From positions 1 to 36,978 of the forward strand of contig NZ_RZMW01000014.1 in assembly GCF_003992625.1 (NCBI RefSeq): DNA of 36,978 bases. The letters run 5' to 3'. The translations under genes and the position numbers were made by a program. The stretch is from Pelagibacterium lentulum. Its GTDB lineage: Bacteria; Pseudomonadota; Alphaproteobacteria; Rhizobiales; Devosiaceae. Under the pieces are notes generated by a model, which was not told the origin of the DNA, ran no database searches, and worked only from the letters and a program-made list of their open reading frames with translations. Shown piece after piece: positions 23,956 through 31,558 of this stretch. Position 1 is the stretch's first letter, and every line of letters begins with the position of its first letter.

Positions 23956-24822
23956 ATGATTTTGTTTTACGGCCTACGGGCCACGCTATTGATGGCATCC
24001 GCAACGTTCGCTCAGGGGGCGTTGGGCCAGGAACTGCGACCGCTGAGCGACGTTCTGTCAACAACTCACATCCACGGTCTGGCGCCGCAGGAAAATGCCA
24101 ACCTGGTTCTGATGGCGACGCACCATGGACTGTGGCGTGTTGACCTCAACGAAGAGACAGCACAGCTTCTTGGAAGCAGCCGCGACGACTTCATGGGTTT
24201 CTCCCCCCACCCCACTGACAATTCACGATACTGGGCCAGCGGTCATCCGGCCTCTGGAGGTAATCTCGGTATAATCGAGAGCGTTGATGCAGGCGAAAAT
24301 TGGTCAAGGATCGCCGACGGTGTCGGGGGGCCAGTCGATTTTCATCAAATGACGGTCAGCGGGGTCGATCCTGGAGTACTCTATGGCGTGCATCACGGCA
24401 CAAGCCTACAAAAAAGCGAGGATTCAGGTCGCAGTTGGGAGGAGATCGGCCTGCTGCCGGACGGCATCATCGACATTGCGGCATCGGCGGTCGCGCCGGA
24501 TACAGTGTTTGCGGCGACCAATTCGGGCCTTTTTACAAGCGAGGATTCCGGCAGGACTTGGATCCGAATTCATGATAGCGCCGCTCCGGTCTCCTCTGTG
24601 GAGGTGGACGCGGACGGCATTCATGCTTTCATACTGGGAATTGGCGTAGTCCAGTCGCTTGAGACTGAGCTCGACTTCGTGGTCCTCGCCGATAACTTCG
24701 AGGACACCTACCTACTTCATCTCACACCTATGGCCAATGGCGAGTTCGTAGCTGCAACCGATCAAGGCGGGCTTGTCCTGCTTTCGCCAGATGGCCAAAT
24801 CGTTAAGTCAATTCCGCAATGA
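23956..24822 (+). CDS. Exported BNR/sialidase-like beta-propeller protein
   Basis: A protein of 288 aa. The ATG at 23956 has GGAG six bases upstream; upstream in-frame TTG codons and an ATG at 23950 are less well placed. The signal peptide (about residues 1-25) is followed by repeats with Asp-box/BNR motifs: ESVDAGENWSRI, KSEDSGRSWEEI and TSEDSGRTWIRI, with a motif of the F510_1955-type glycosylhydrolase-like proteins (THIHGLAP, THHGLWRVD). No catalytic residues of sialidases can be assigned, so an enzymatic role is doubtful. Such genes recur beside copper oxidases and DUF305 genes in copper-resistance clusters, suggesting a periplasmic accessory role. Confidence 0.78.
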   Translation: MILFYGLRATLLMASATFAQGALGQELRPLSDVLSTTHIHGLAPQENANLVLMATHHGLWRVDLNEETAQLLGSSRDDFMGFSPHPTDNSRYWASGHPASGGNLGIIESVDAGENWSRIADGVGGPVDFHQMTVSGVDPGVLYGVHHGTSLQKSEDSGRSWEEIGLLPDGIIDIAASAVAPDTVFAATNSGLFTSEDSGRTWIRIHDSAAPVSSVEVDADGIHAFILGIGVVQSLETELDFVVLADNFEDTYLLHLTPMANGEFVAATDQGGLVLLSPDGQIVKSIPQ

Positions 24823-24825
24823 TCC

Positions 24826-24851
24826 GGCATGGGGCCGTCGGCCCCAATGCC
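24826..24851 (+). terminator. Hairpin after the BNR gene
   Basis: GGCATGGGGCCG pairs with CGGCCCCAATGCC across a single T, with one bulged base. It starts a few bases after the stop codon at 24822. It has a very short loop and no T-run, so its terminator role is uncertain. Confidence 0.4.
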
Positions 24852-24902
24852 ACCATCATCGTCGTTATCATTTGCCCGTTGAAATGGTGATTCGGGACGG
24901 CT

Positions 24903-25217
24903 TTGAAAACACTGAGAAACATACTGCTGGCATTGGTACTGATGGTGGCCTCGACCGCCCACGTCCATGCGGCGCAAAGCTTCTTGGCCGATGAGCACGC
25001 CCATGATTTGTCATCGTTCGACCACACGACTCCTGGAGATACTCACCTAGGCCATGGGGCAAAACACTGCGGCTCACTCCTGCTATTTCCCTCGGCAGTA
25101 ATCGCTCTTCGCCTTAATCCGACCAGAGCAGTCTGGACCAACTTGGTCCAGGATTTTAAGATTAATTTCTTTGTCGTTGACCCCCCGCCTCCTCGGAAGG
25201 ACTCGTTGGCTGTCTGA
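24903..25217 (+). CDS. Small exported protein, C-terminal PPPPR motif
   Basis: A protein of 104 aa from a TTG start (24903); no ATG gives a complete signal peptide. The signal peptide (KTLRNILLALVLMVASTAHVHA) leads to a mature part with many His (DEHAHDLSSFDHTTPGDTHLGHGAKHC) and a single Cys in KHCGSLLLF. A second hydrophobic region is followed by the tail FFVVDPPPPRKDSL. It has the same plan as the small proteins at 9184, 21980, 28359 and 28840. It is 37 bp upstream of the cytochrome c' gene and may be in an operon with it. Function unknown; periplasmic metal binding is a guess. Confidence 0.62.
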   Translation: MKTLRNILLALVLMVASTAHVHAAQSFLADEHAHDLSSFDHTTPGDTHLGHGAKHCGSLLLFPSAVIALRLNPTRAVWTNLVQDFKINFFVVDPPPPRKDSLAV

Positions 25218-25254
25218 TCGGCAGTGACTTCGAGTTTCAACCGAGAGTCTTTTT

Positions 25255-25836
25255 ATGAAACGAATATACTTTTATGCGCTGGCTTTTGCCGGGGCAGCGA
25301 TCGGCTGTGCTTCCGCATTTGCGCACAACGGCGCCACCGGCATAGTCGCCGAGAGAATGATGGGCATGTTAATGCTGGGCGAACAGATGCAAGCCCTAAC
25401 GCCCGTGATCAACGGCAGTTCCGATCTAAATCTTGCGCTTATCAAGGAAGCGGCGGCAATGATTGCGGCTCATTCCGGCGAGTCGATGACAGACTTATTC
25501 CCAGCGGGCAGCACGGAGTTCCCGTCCGAGGCCCAACCGAGAATATGGGAGGATTGGGCTTTGTTCGCTCAATACGCCCAGAAACTTGAGAGTCTGGCGC
25601 TAGAACTGGGAGCAACGACCGATCATCCAGCTCCGGAGGCGTCAGTTCGGATTGTTCGAAATGACTGGGCCAGTATGGACACTGCGGTGTTGTTGGGTTT
25701 GGCGCCGAAAGCAGCCTCAAGCTCTTCTGAAGCCTCCCCTTCTGGCACCGAAAAAGCGCCCATCAGAAGCGCTGCCGCGGTCGCATCCGATATCGCCAGC
25801 ACCTGCTCTGCCTGTCACGCGGTGTTTCGCAAATGA
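25255..25836 (+). CDS. Cytochrome c'/c556-like protein
   Basis: A protein of 193 aa. The signal peptide (about residues 1-23, ending SAFA) is followed by a four-helix-bundle cytochrome c' domain: RMMGMLMLGEQMQAL near the N-terminus and the heme site CSACH (C184-H188) at the very end, as is normal for the class II family (cytochrome c' and c556). A Ser/Ala-rich linker (about residues 155-175) precedes the final helix, longer than usual. Such proteins occur beside copper oxidases and may carry electrons in the periplasm. Its stop overlaps the start of the diheme cytochrome by 4 bp, so the two are coupled. Confidence 0.85.
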   Translation: MKRIYFYALAFAGAAIGCASAFAHNGATGIVAERMMGMLMLGEQMQALTPVINGSSDLNLALIKEAAAMIAAHSGESMTDLFPAGSTEFPSEAQPRIWEDWALFAQYAQKLESLALELGATTDHPAPEASVRIVRNDWASMDTAVLLGLAPKAASSSSEASPSGTEKAPIRSAAAVASDIASTCSACHAVFRK

Positions 25837-26723
25837 CTTGGCCAAGAATTCATTGGAATTGGGCTCTCGCAATCGTCGCCCTGGTGGGAGGCTTGGGATT
25901 TGCAATCTGGATGTTTTTGCCACTACCGACCCCTGATTTGCCTCAGCAGATTTCCGGCGACCCAAAGCGGGGTGCCTATCTTGCCCGCCTATCGGGATGC
26001 GTAACCTGCCACACCATCGAAGGCGGTGATCCGTGGGCTGGCGGGGTCGAGCTGGCGTCCGATTTCGGCATCTTTGTTTCTCCCAACATAACCCCCCATC
26101 CAGAATCTGGTATCGGCGACTGGACCTTTCACGAATTTGTCCGGGCAGTCAGGCATGGGGTGTCTCCCGATGGAGCGCCATACTACCCCGCGTTCCCGTT
26201 TGAGTTCTATTCCACTCTTACCGATCGCGATCTCGCCGACATGTGGGCCGCGGTCCAAGAGGTTCCGCCCTCCGACTTCGTTCCCAAAGCCAGCGAGCTT
26301 CCTTTACCTTTCAACATTCGCCAAGGCGTGAAACTTTGGCGGACGTTTTTCTACGAACCTGCGGACTACACGGTCGACGAGACCCGCTCGACAACCTGGA
26401 ACCGTGGCCGATATATGGTTGAGGGACCTGCTCATTGCTCGGCCTGCCATACGCCGAGAAATTTCGCTGGTGGCCTGGATACTAATGCCCAGTTTTCAGG
26501 TGCCTCCGGCGGGGCAGCCGGATGGACTGCCCCGCCAATCACAACCGAGGCGCTGGCTGATGCCGGTTGGAACCGTCAAAATCTGGTTACCGCCCTTCGA
26601 ACGGGGATAACACCGACGGGAGATGCTTTCGGCGGCGCCATGGCCGAAGTCGTTCACCTGTCGACAGGATATCTTCTCGACCAGCATCTCGAAGATATGG
26701 CCGAGTACCTTATGGATCAATAG
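25833..26723 (+). CDS. Membrane-anchored diheme cytochrome c
   Basis: A protein of 296 aa, overlapping the previous stop by 4 bp (ATGA). One N-terminal membrane anchor (about residues 10-30) is followed by two class I heme domains: CVTCH (C56-H60) with SPNITPHPESGIGDWT and FVRAVRHGVSPDGAPYYPAFP; and CSACH (C202-H206) with TPRNFAGG and the NLVTALRTGITPTGDAFGGAMAEV segment. This plan matches the diheme cytochromes that transfer electrons from periplasmic dehydrogenases or oxidases. With the monoheme cytochrome c' it may form an electron route to or from the multicopper oxidase and the terminal oxidase; the partners are not defined. It is convergent with the YtkA-like gene. Confidence 0.87.
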   Translation: MTWPRIHWNWALAIVALVGGLGFAIWMFLPLPTPDLPQQISGDPKRGAYLARLSGCVTCHTIEGGDPWAGGVELASDFGIFVSPNITPHPESGIGDWTFHEFVRAVRHGVSPDGAPYYPAFPFEFYSTLTDRDLADMWAAVQEVPPSDFVPKASELPLPFNIRQGVKLWRTFFYEPADYTVDETRSTTWNRGRYMVEGPAHCSACHTPRNFAGGLDTNAQFSGASGGAAGWTAPPITTEALADAGWNRQNLVTALRTGITPTGDAFGGAMAEVVHLSTGYLLDQHLEDMAEYLMDQ

Positions 26724-26761
26724 AGGTTCATCGATGTCGCACGCCCTCTATGGCAAGGGCA

Positions 26762-27190
26762 TTACCAACGCACCAGCAGCCGCGTCAACTCGCTGCCACT
26801 GTGGATGCGCACCTCCCAATCTCCAACCATCGGCAGGATAGTACGTGCTTCAAAAGCGCCCGGTCCTGCCGATATGAGATTGACCGGCGCGCTCATTTGG
26901 TGCGCTGGCATCACAATTTCCACCACGGGATCGGCTGTGTTTCCTCGATCCACCGACACCCCGATAAATACGGTGAGAGCCCCATCTTCCCCGAGGCTGG
27001 CGACGGCGTTGATTGTGCTCGTCGCGGGTTCGACATTCGAAATCGGGACAGATACTCGGCCAGGCTCAGTGATCCACGGAATGCTGGCAAGCATCAAGAC
27101 AAGTCCTAGGAACGTCATGCCTGCGGTCATGATCATCACCGTAGGAACGAGGTTCGGACCATTGCGCCGACGTTTTCCTGGTCCTTTCAA
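26762..27190 (-). CDS. YtkA/FixH-like membrane-anchored protein
   Basis: A protein of 142 aa from a TTG start at 27190 that overlaps the acyltransferase stop by 4 bases (TTGA), with GGGGAG eight bases upstream; an ATG at 27136 is the alternative. One membrane anchor (about residues 17-38) precedes an immunoglobulin-like domain: VVEIVMPAHQMSAPVNL and PGAFEARTILPMVGDWEVRIH, as in YtkA- and FixH-like proteins, which are related to CopC-type copper carriers. The MPAHQM segment could bind copper. Its place in the cluster supports periplasmic copper handling or assembly of an oxidase; the function is not established. Confidence 0.72.
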   Translation of the reverse strand: MKGPGKRRRNGPNLVPTVMIMTAGMTFLGLVLMLASIPWITEPGRVSVPISNVEPATSTINAVASLGEDGALTVFIGVSVDRGNTADPVVEIVMPAHQMSAPVNLISAGPGAFEARTILPMVGDWEVRIHSGSELTRLLVRW

Positions 27191-28281
27191 GATTTAATCT
27201 CCCCAGAATGGGCCTTAAGACGCAGCGCTGGCTTCTCGATAAGCCGCCACGACAAATAGGCAAAGCTCGCAGAAATGGAGACCGAAAGCACAAAAAGCAC
27301 AGCCACCTGCGGCCCGAACCAGATCGGCTCGCGCGTCAGAATCTGTTGGATGGGCCAGGCAAGCAGATAGATACCATAGGAGAGGTCATGTTGCCGCGCG
27401 AATGCCGAAAGGCGGCCCCAGCCTTTGCTGCCCGCATAAATTGCAGCATATCCAATCCCGATGATCCAGGAGACCTCTGCAAAGCTGGTTCCGCTGCCCG
27501 CAAGCGCCAAGGCAAGAGCGGCAGCCGCCCATCCAAAGCGCAACGGGATCACCGCCCCAAGCTGCCTCGCCACGACGCCAGTGAGAAAGGCGAAGGCGAA
27601 GCGGAACAGGCTTTCTAGAGGCGTCTCACCTGTAGGATCGACACCAATATCTGCCAGCAAAGCGAGGGCGAACGCCAGCCACGTCGTGATTGCAATCGCT
27701 GGATGGCGGAGAAACCCCAATGCCGCGGCAATGCCAAAGACGATGTAGCTAAGGATTTCATACTTGATCGTCCATAGCGGAGCGTTGATGTCTCCCGGAT
27801 ACCGACCGTGTTCAAAAACGGATGGCAGGACGGCGCCCTCGAAGTTCCAGGCCACGTTGAGGGGATAGATCCATATTTGCGGGTTGGAATAATACTCCCA
27901 CAATGGTGCGTCGGTTCCCAATGGGCCGATAAAGAAGGCTATAAACGCAGCGCTTGCGATCAATGCTGGATAGATTCGTAGAAATCGATTACGGGCGAAC
28001 CGTCCAAGTCCACGGTGCATTACGCTGTGGGTCAGCATCGCACCGGACAGGACGAAAAATATGTTTACAGCAGTTGCCCCCAAATCGTAGGCGGCCCAGC
28101 TCAAAGGATCGTATCGCGGCGAGTTGAGGCCGAGGAGTAGCGAATGGGAAAGGACAACACTGACCGCAGCCATTAAACGCACGGCGTTGTAACTGTTGTC
28201 GGGGTTTCTGAAGGCGGTCGAAAGCATCATGGGCGCACCCGCGCCAGAAGCTGACGCCGGCCCATCGACGGGTCGGTTCAT
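27187..28281 (-). CDS. Acyltransferase 3-family membrane protein
   Basis: A protein of 364 aa with about ten membrane segments. Family motifs are VRLMAAVSVVLSHS near the start (His as the proposed catalytic base), AVNIFFVLSGAML, FARNRFLRIYPAL and GIYLLAWPIQQ near the C-terminus. Such enzymes (OafA/NodX type) transfer acyl groups to surface polysaccharides or lipids. It is translationally coupled to the downstream YtkA-like gene, which is an unusual partner. No copper function is apparent, so it may be an envelope-modifying passenger of the cluster. The ATG at 28281 has a weak ribosome-binding site; an ATG at 28230 is an alternative start. Confidence 0.85.
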   Translation of the reverse strand: MNRPVDGPASASGAGAPMMLSTAFRNPDNSYNAVRLMAAVSVVLSHSLLLGLNSPRYDPLSWAAYDLGATAVNIFFVLSGAMLTHSVMHRGLGRFARNRFLRIYPALIASAAFIAFFIGPLGTDAPLWEYYSNPQIWIYPLNVAWNFEGAVLPSVFEHGRYPGDINAPLWTIKYEILSYIVFGIAAALGFLRHPAIAITTWLAFALALLADIGVDPTGETPLESLFRFAFAFLTGVVARQLGAVIPLRFGWAAAALALALAGSGTSFAEVSWIIGIGYAAIYAGSKGWGRLSAFARQHDLSYGIYLLAWPIQQILTREPIWFGPQVAVLFVLSVSISASFAYLSWRLIEKPALRLKAHSGEIKS

Positions 28282-28358
28282 TGGTCATACCGGAATCTGA
28301 TGGTGAACTACATTTCGTCTCCGCTGAAGCAGATGTTCAGCGGATCGGAAAACAGCGA

Positions 28359-28724
28359 TTACGTGCGCTGGTTCGTTCTCGGAGGCTGGTCGATCAAAGT
28401 AGGCGACCGGAGATGCCGAAGCCTCACATGGGGTACATTCCACGAACGCTGCCATTCGGGTGGATTGACCCAGCGAGCGTTCACGATCATTGGTGTTTCA
28501 TGGACGTGTTCAAAGTTGTCGTGCTGGCCGGCGCCAACTGCGCCCTTCGACTGAATGATTGCCTTGGCACTCCATTCGCCTGCCTCTACGAAAGAGTCCA
28601 TCGTGGAAGCATGAAATGGCGCATGGATTGACTGGAGGGGTAAAGCGAAAACGGCGACCCACGCCACAACGAACAGGCGCGGGAACACTCGCCAGGAGAA
28701 AAGGCATGTCGCTCGACCGGTCAC
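28359..28724 (-). CDS. Small exported protein, C-terminal PPR motif
   Basis: A protein of 121 aa from a GTG start (28724) with GGGACG upstream. Arg-rich start, hydrophobic segment (LFVVAWVAVFALPLQSIHA) and a short region with His (HAPFHAS, QHDNFEHVHET). The tail LRSPTLIDQPPRTNQRT ends with the PPR motif of the small exported proteins of this window. No Cys remains in the mature part. The family is not named; periplasmic location is likely from the signal peptide. It is divergent from the gene at 28840, with a 115-bp gap that may hold a shared promoter. Confidence 0.55.
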   Translation of the reverse strand: MTGRATCLFSWRVFPRLFVVAWVAVFALPLQSIHAPFHASTMDSFVEAGEWSAKAIIQSKGAVGAGQHDNFEHVHETPMIVNARWVNPPEWQRSWNVPHVRLRHLRSPTLIDQPPRTNQRT

Positions 28725-28839
28725 TGCCGCAATTCGTCCCTATATGGTGGCTACCTTCTGCAGCATAGTGAATCGCGTCGACCAGGTCCACCCGGACCAG
28801 GGCATTGCGGAAGCCCAGACTGTAGAAGATGAACGTTTA

Positions 28840-29151
28840 ATGCCCCAGTTTGCGAAATTGATACTGTTGCCATTGCTGGTCTTACTGAGCCTACTTGTCG
28901 CACCCGCAGCGATGAGTTCCGCAAAGTCGTCAGATGGATACGGTGCGGTTGCTCATCAGCATGGTGTTGAGAGAGGCGTCGACACACCACACAGCGAGTG
29001 TGCAACTATCGCGTGCTGCCTGCTACCCGCACCAGCACAGCGATCGATGCTCCTGGGGCGGCTGGACGGGCTGGTCGAAGCTTGCCCTGCTCTGCACATG
29101 AGTGGAGAAACACCCCGAGTACCGGCTCCACCTCCGAAGCGCTTGGTTTGA
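28840..29151 (+). CDS. Small exported protein, C-terminal PPPK motif
   Basis: A protein of 103 aa from the ATG at 28840; an open frame extends to 28744 but lacks a better start. The signal peptide (MPQFAKLILLPLLVLLSLLVAPAAMSS) leads to a mature part with His (AVAHQHGVERGVDTPHS) and a Cys cluster CATIACCLLPAP, then RVPAPPPKRLV at the end. It has the same plan as the other small proteins and is most like the one at 21980 (CATACAV there). A secreted DUF305 gene follows 38 bp downstream on the same strand, so the two are probably co-transcribed. The Cys and His content suggests metal binding; this is inferred. Confidence 0.65.
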   Translation: MPQFAKLILLPLLVLLSLLVAPAAMSSAKSSDGYGAVAHQHGVERGVDTPHSECATIACCLLPAPAQRSMLLGRLDGLVEACPALHMSGETPRVPAPPPKRLV

Positions 29152-29189
29152 AGGAAGATACGCGTCTAATTTCAAACTGGAGAATACCA

Positions 29190-29672
29190 ATGAAACCTTT
29201 GAAAACATTAAGCCTTGCTCTTCTTTTCGCTGGACCGGCTTCCTTCGCTCTAGCCCAGGGCATGGATCATTCCAATATGGGCGGCATGTCCATGGGTGGT
29301 ATGAGCATGGATGCTGAGGCCGGCAGTGCTTCGGGTCTTCCTGAAGTCTGTCTGGAGAACGCCGACCACATGGCAGGCATGTCCATGGATATGGACATGA
29401 GCGCCATGATGGAAGGGATGAGCGAGGGTCATCAGGCCATGATGGCCAACATGGGTGCCATGCACAACGACATGATGGCTGCCATGATGGCCGAGGACTT
29501 CGATGTCGCCTTCATCTGCGGAATGATCCCGCACCATCAGGGCGCACTAGATATGGCCAATGCGGCGCTCGAATATGCCGAAGATGAATGGGTCAAGGAA
29601 CTTGCCCAGGAGATCGTCGACGCCCAAGAGCGCGAAATCGCTGAAATGCGCGACTGGTTAGAATCCCGATAA
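29190..29672 (+). CDS. Secreted Met/His-rich DUF305 protein
   Basis: A protein of 160 aa with CTGGAG upstream of the ATG. The signal peptide (about residues 1-23, ending FALAQ) leads to a mature region unusually rich in Met and His: GMDHSNMGGMSMGGMSMD, HMAGMSMDMDMSAMMEGMS and MANMGAMHNDMMAAMMAEDF. The DUF305 domain follows with CGMIPHHQGALDMANAALEY and EIVDAQEREIAEMRDWL. Met-rich segments of this kind are typical of periplasmic Cu(I)-binding proteins. It probably sequesters copper or passes it to the multicopper oxidase or other partners. It differs from the DUF305 protein at 15508, which is membrane-embedded. Confidence 0.88.
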   Translation: MKPLKTLSLALLFAGPASFALAQGMDHSNMGGMSMGGMSMDAEAGSASGLPEVCLENADHMAGMSMDMDMSAMMEGMSEGHQAMMANMGAMHNDMMAAMMAEDFDVAFICGMIPHHQGALDMANAALEYAEDEWVKELAQEIVDAQEREIAEMRDWLESR

Positions 29673-29678
29673 CGCATC

Positions 29679-29705
29679 GGCTGGCGGGCGTTTCGCTCGC
29701 CAGCC
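29679..29705 (+). terminator. Hairpin after the secreted DUF305 gene
   Basis: GGCTGGCGGGCG pairs with CGCTCGCCAGCC around a TTT loop, with one G-T pair in a 12-bp stem, starting 7 bp after the stop. No T-run follows. It is likely a terminator or an RNA-stability hairpin for the DUF305 transcript. Confidence 0.6.
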
Positions 29706-29752
29706 CAGCCATTCCTCGCTGCAAGAATGCTATTTCGTTTCACCAGGTCGAG

Positions 29753-29780
29753 TTCGATGTTCATTGGAATGAACATCGAA
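29753..29780. repeat. Perfect 13-bp inverted repeat with 2-bp centre
   Basis: TTCGATGTTCATT, then GG, then its exact complement AATGAACATCGAA. It lies 71 bp before the ferric-reductase-like gene. The length, perfect symmetry and position favour an operator for an unidentified regulator; a rho-independent hairpin is possible but lacks a clear T-run. No similar sequence was noticed elsewhere in the window. Confidence 0.85.
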
Positions 29781-29851
29781 AAGAACCTCAAATTGCTATG
29801 CAATAACGTGCCTGCAATACTTCAGAGCACGCCTAGAGGCGCATGTAAAAA

Positions 29852-30568
29852 ATGCAAGTTCTAAATCTTTTTTCTACCCGTCGCGCAATTTGGCGCCACT
29901 TCCTGACGATCATTCTCTCTGGTGCACTGATTTATCTCTTTTCTGAGGTGCATGGTCATTGGGATCCGATGCATCGATGGAATAGAGCAACCGCGGATGC
30001 ATCATTCATTTTGTTGACGCTAACGATGGCACTTGGTCCTGCGAGTCGACTGTGGCCAATTTTCACTCGATTTGTGATTTTCAGGCGCGAGTGGGGAATC
30101 TATGCCATATTTTTGGCGATGATACACACCGTTATCATTTTGGCTGGTTGGGTTACCTGGGATATCCCCGGCATATTTGGTCTGGCTTTCCATCCGACGC
30201 TCGACCGATATGTCATGGTACAGCATGGTTTTGGTCTGGCAAACTTGATTGGAATTGTCGCGCTTTTCTATGGGTTGGCTCTTATGCTTACGTCCAGCGA
30301 TTGGGCAGTGCGGTTCCTTGGCGGTCCCATCTGGAAATTCGTACAACGGGGTGCGTATGTACTGTGGGCCCTGGTAGCTGTTCATGGCGGTTATTTCCTG
30401 TTCATGCACTTTGTCGATTATCATCGCGCCGTCCCACCACCCAATCCGCTCAGTTGGCCGTTCGTCAGTCTCGTTGCACTTGTCTTGACGTTGCGAAGTG
30501 CCGCCTTTTTTCAGGTGTGGCGCCAAGCTCGTCGCGATCGGAAACGAACGCTCCCCCTCAGCGCTTAG
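29852..30568 (+). CDS. Ferric reductase-like transmembrane protein
   Basis: A protein of 238 aa with six or seven membrane segments. It belongs to the ferric-reductase-like transmembrane domain family (FRD, MsrQ/YedZ type): LTLTMALGPASRLWPIFTRFVIFRREWGIYAIFLAMIHTVIILAGW holds the first heme-ligand His region, and GAYVLWALVAVHGGYFLFMHFVDYH the second. MsrQ carries heme b and feeds electrons to the periplasmic methionine-sulfoxide reductase MsrP, but no msrP gene is nearby, so the partner is unknown. It faces the convergent cytochrome b561 gene. The Met-rich secreted protein just upstream would be a logical target for such repair; this is speculation. Confidence 0.78.
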   Translation: MQVLNLFSTRRAIWRHFLTIILSGALIYLFSEVHGHWDPMHRWNRATADASFILLTLTMALGPASRLWPIFTRFVIFRREWGIYAIFLAMIHTVIILAGWVTWDIPGIFGLAFHPTLDRYVMVQHGFGLANLIGIVALFYGLALMLTSSDWAVRFLGGPIWKFVQRGAYVLWALVAVHGGYFLFMHFVDYHRAVPPPNPLSWPFVSLVALVLTLRSAAFFQVWRQARRDRKRTLPLSA

Positions 30569-30597
30569 TTGAGTTGTGCGCTTTGGCAAGCTGACAT

Positions 30598-31119
30598 TCA
30601 GCGATGCCAAATCATTCTTCGTAGGACCTTGTCTCGCCGAATGAAATGGTGCCAAAGCGCAGCCGCCACATGAACCAGCGCAACCGCCAGAAGTGTCCAG
30701 CTCAGCATGCTGTGAAGCCCCGCAACTTGAAAGCTGAAGTGCATCGCAGCATAGCCCGTAATTGGCAGTGCGATGAGAAGTCCGTAGAGGATTGCGTGTA
30801 CCAAAGAAGCGAAAACTCGCTCAAACTTTGAGCCGCTTTCCGAGGACGGTGGCGCTTTTCGTGTCCATCGAAGTAGCAGTTGGACCAGCGCGAAATACAG
30901 GATTAACCCCCCGCTCCAAGCATGAACGTCATGCAAAAAAAGGTCTATTGGTGCCGGTTTCAGAAATACATGTGCCATGTGCACCCTCTGAATAGCCCAA
31001 GACGTCGGGATTTGAACCAAGCAGAGGATCACTACGATCCAGTGCATTGCTGGAGGTTGCAGGCCAAATGAGGCCGCTTGTCCGAGAAAGGAACTCGATT
31101 TTTCTGTGATTCGTATCAT
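30598..31119 (-). CDS. Cytochrome b561-family membrane protein
   Basis: A protein of 173 aa from the ATG at 31119; a longer reading to 31248 adds an unlikely N-terminus. Four membrane segments carry heme-ligand His residues (MHWIVVILCLVQI, HDVHAWSGGLILYFAL, HAILYGLLIALPITGYAAMH, HSMLSWTLLAVALVHVAAALWHHF). This matches the bacterial cytochrome b561 (CybB) family, which moves electrons between ubiquinol and periplasmic acceptors. It is convergent with the ferric-reductase-like gene, with 29 bp between stops. It could link the quinone pool to the periplasmic cytochromes of this cluster, but no partner can be assigned. The ribosome-binding site is weak. Confidence 0.86.
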   Translation of the reverse strand: MIRITEKSSSFLGQAASFGLQPPAMHWIVVILCLVQIPTSWAIQRVHMAHVFLKPAPIDLFLHDVHAWSGGLILYFALVQLLLRWTRKAPPSSESGSKFERVFASLVHAILYGLLIALPITGYAAMHFSFQVAGLHSMLSWTLLAVALVHVAAALWHHFIRRDKVLRRMIWHR

Positions 31120-31558
31120 GCTTTGTCTCAATACCTTCTTTGGTCCCGTCTCTACGCTGGCCTGCGAATTTCTATGAAGTTCTGCCGTTTTCTCCACCAC
31201 GGCATTGATCCCCACGCCATGCTTGCTCAGACCATCAAATCTCGCCAATGGCTGGCGAACTCATGACATGGAATCACCTTGAATTGACGGCTCGGTTACA
31301 CGCTTACCATTCGGGACGCCTTTCCAGGTGCTAGGCCTCAGTCAGCTTACGACAGACCCTTTACCTTCGATTCAACGAAAGTGAGATCGCTCTTGATTAG
31401 CCGAGTTAAAAACGGGAATTCACCATGCGTAGAATGAGTGCGGCTTTACGTCTCGGCGCTCCGAAACCCCGCCACACGATATCCCGTTCGGTAATCTGCG
31501 CGACCGCATCGCGCCAGAAATTATCAATAAAATTGCCGATCCCGTACGAGAGATTCTC
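31120..31558. other. Intergenic stretch without a supported gene
   Basis: Only short open frames lie in these 439 bp. One plus-strand frame from 31424 (starting MRRMSAALRLG) has no ribosome-binding site and no known domain. The cytochrome b561 promoter should be here on the minus strand, but no boxes were placed with confidence. The change in gene content on either side suggests the boundary of the copper cluster. Confidence 0.4.
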
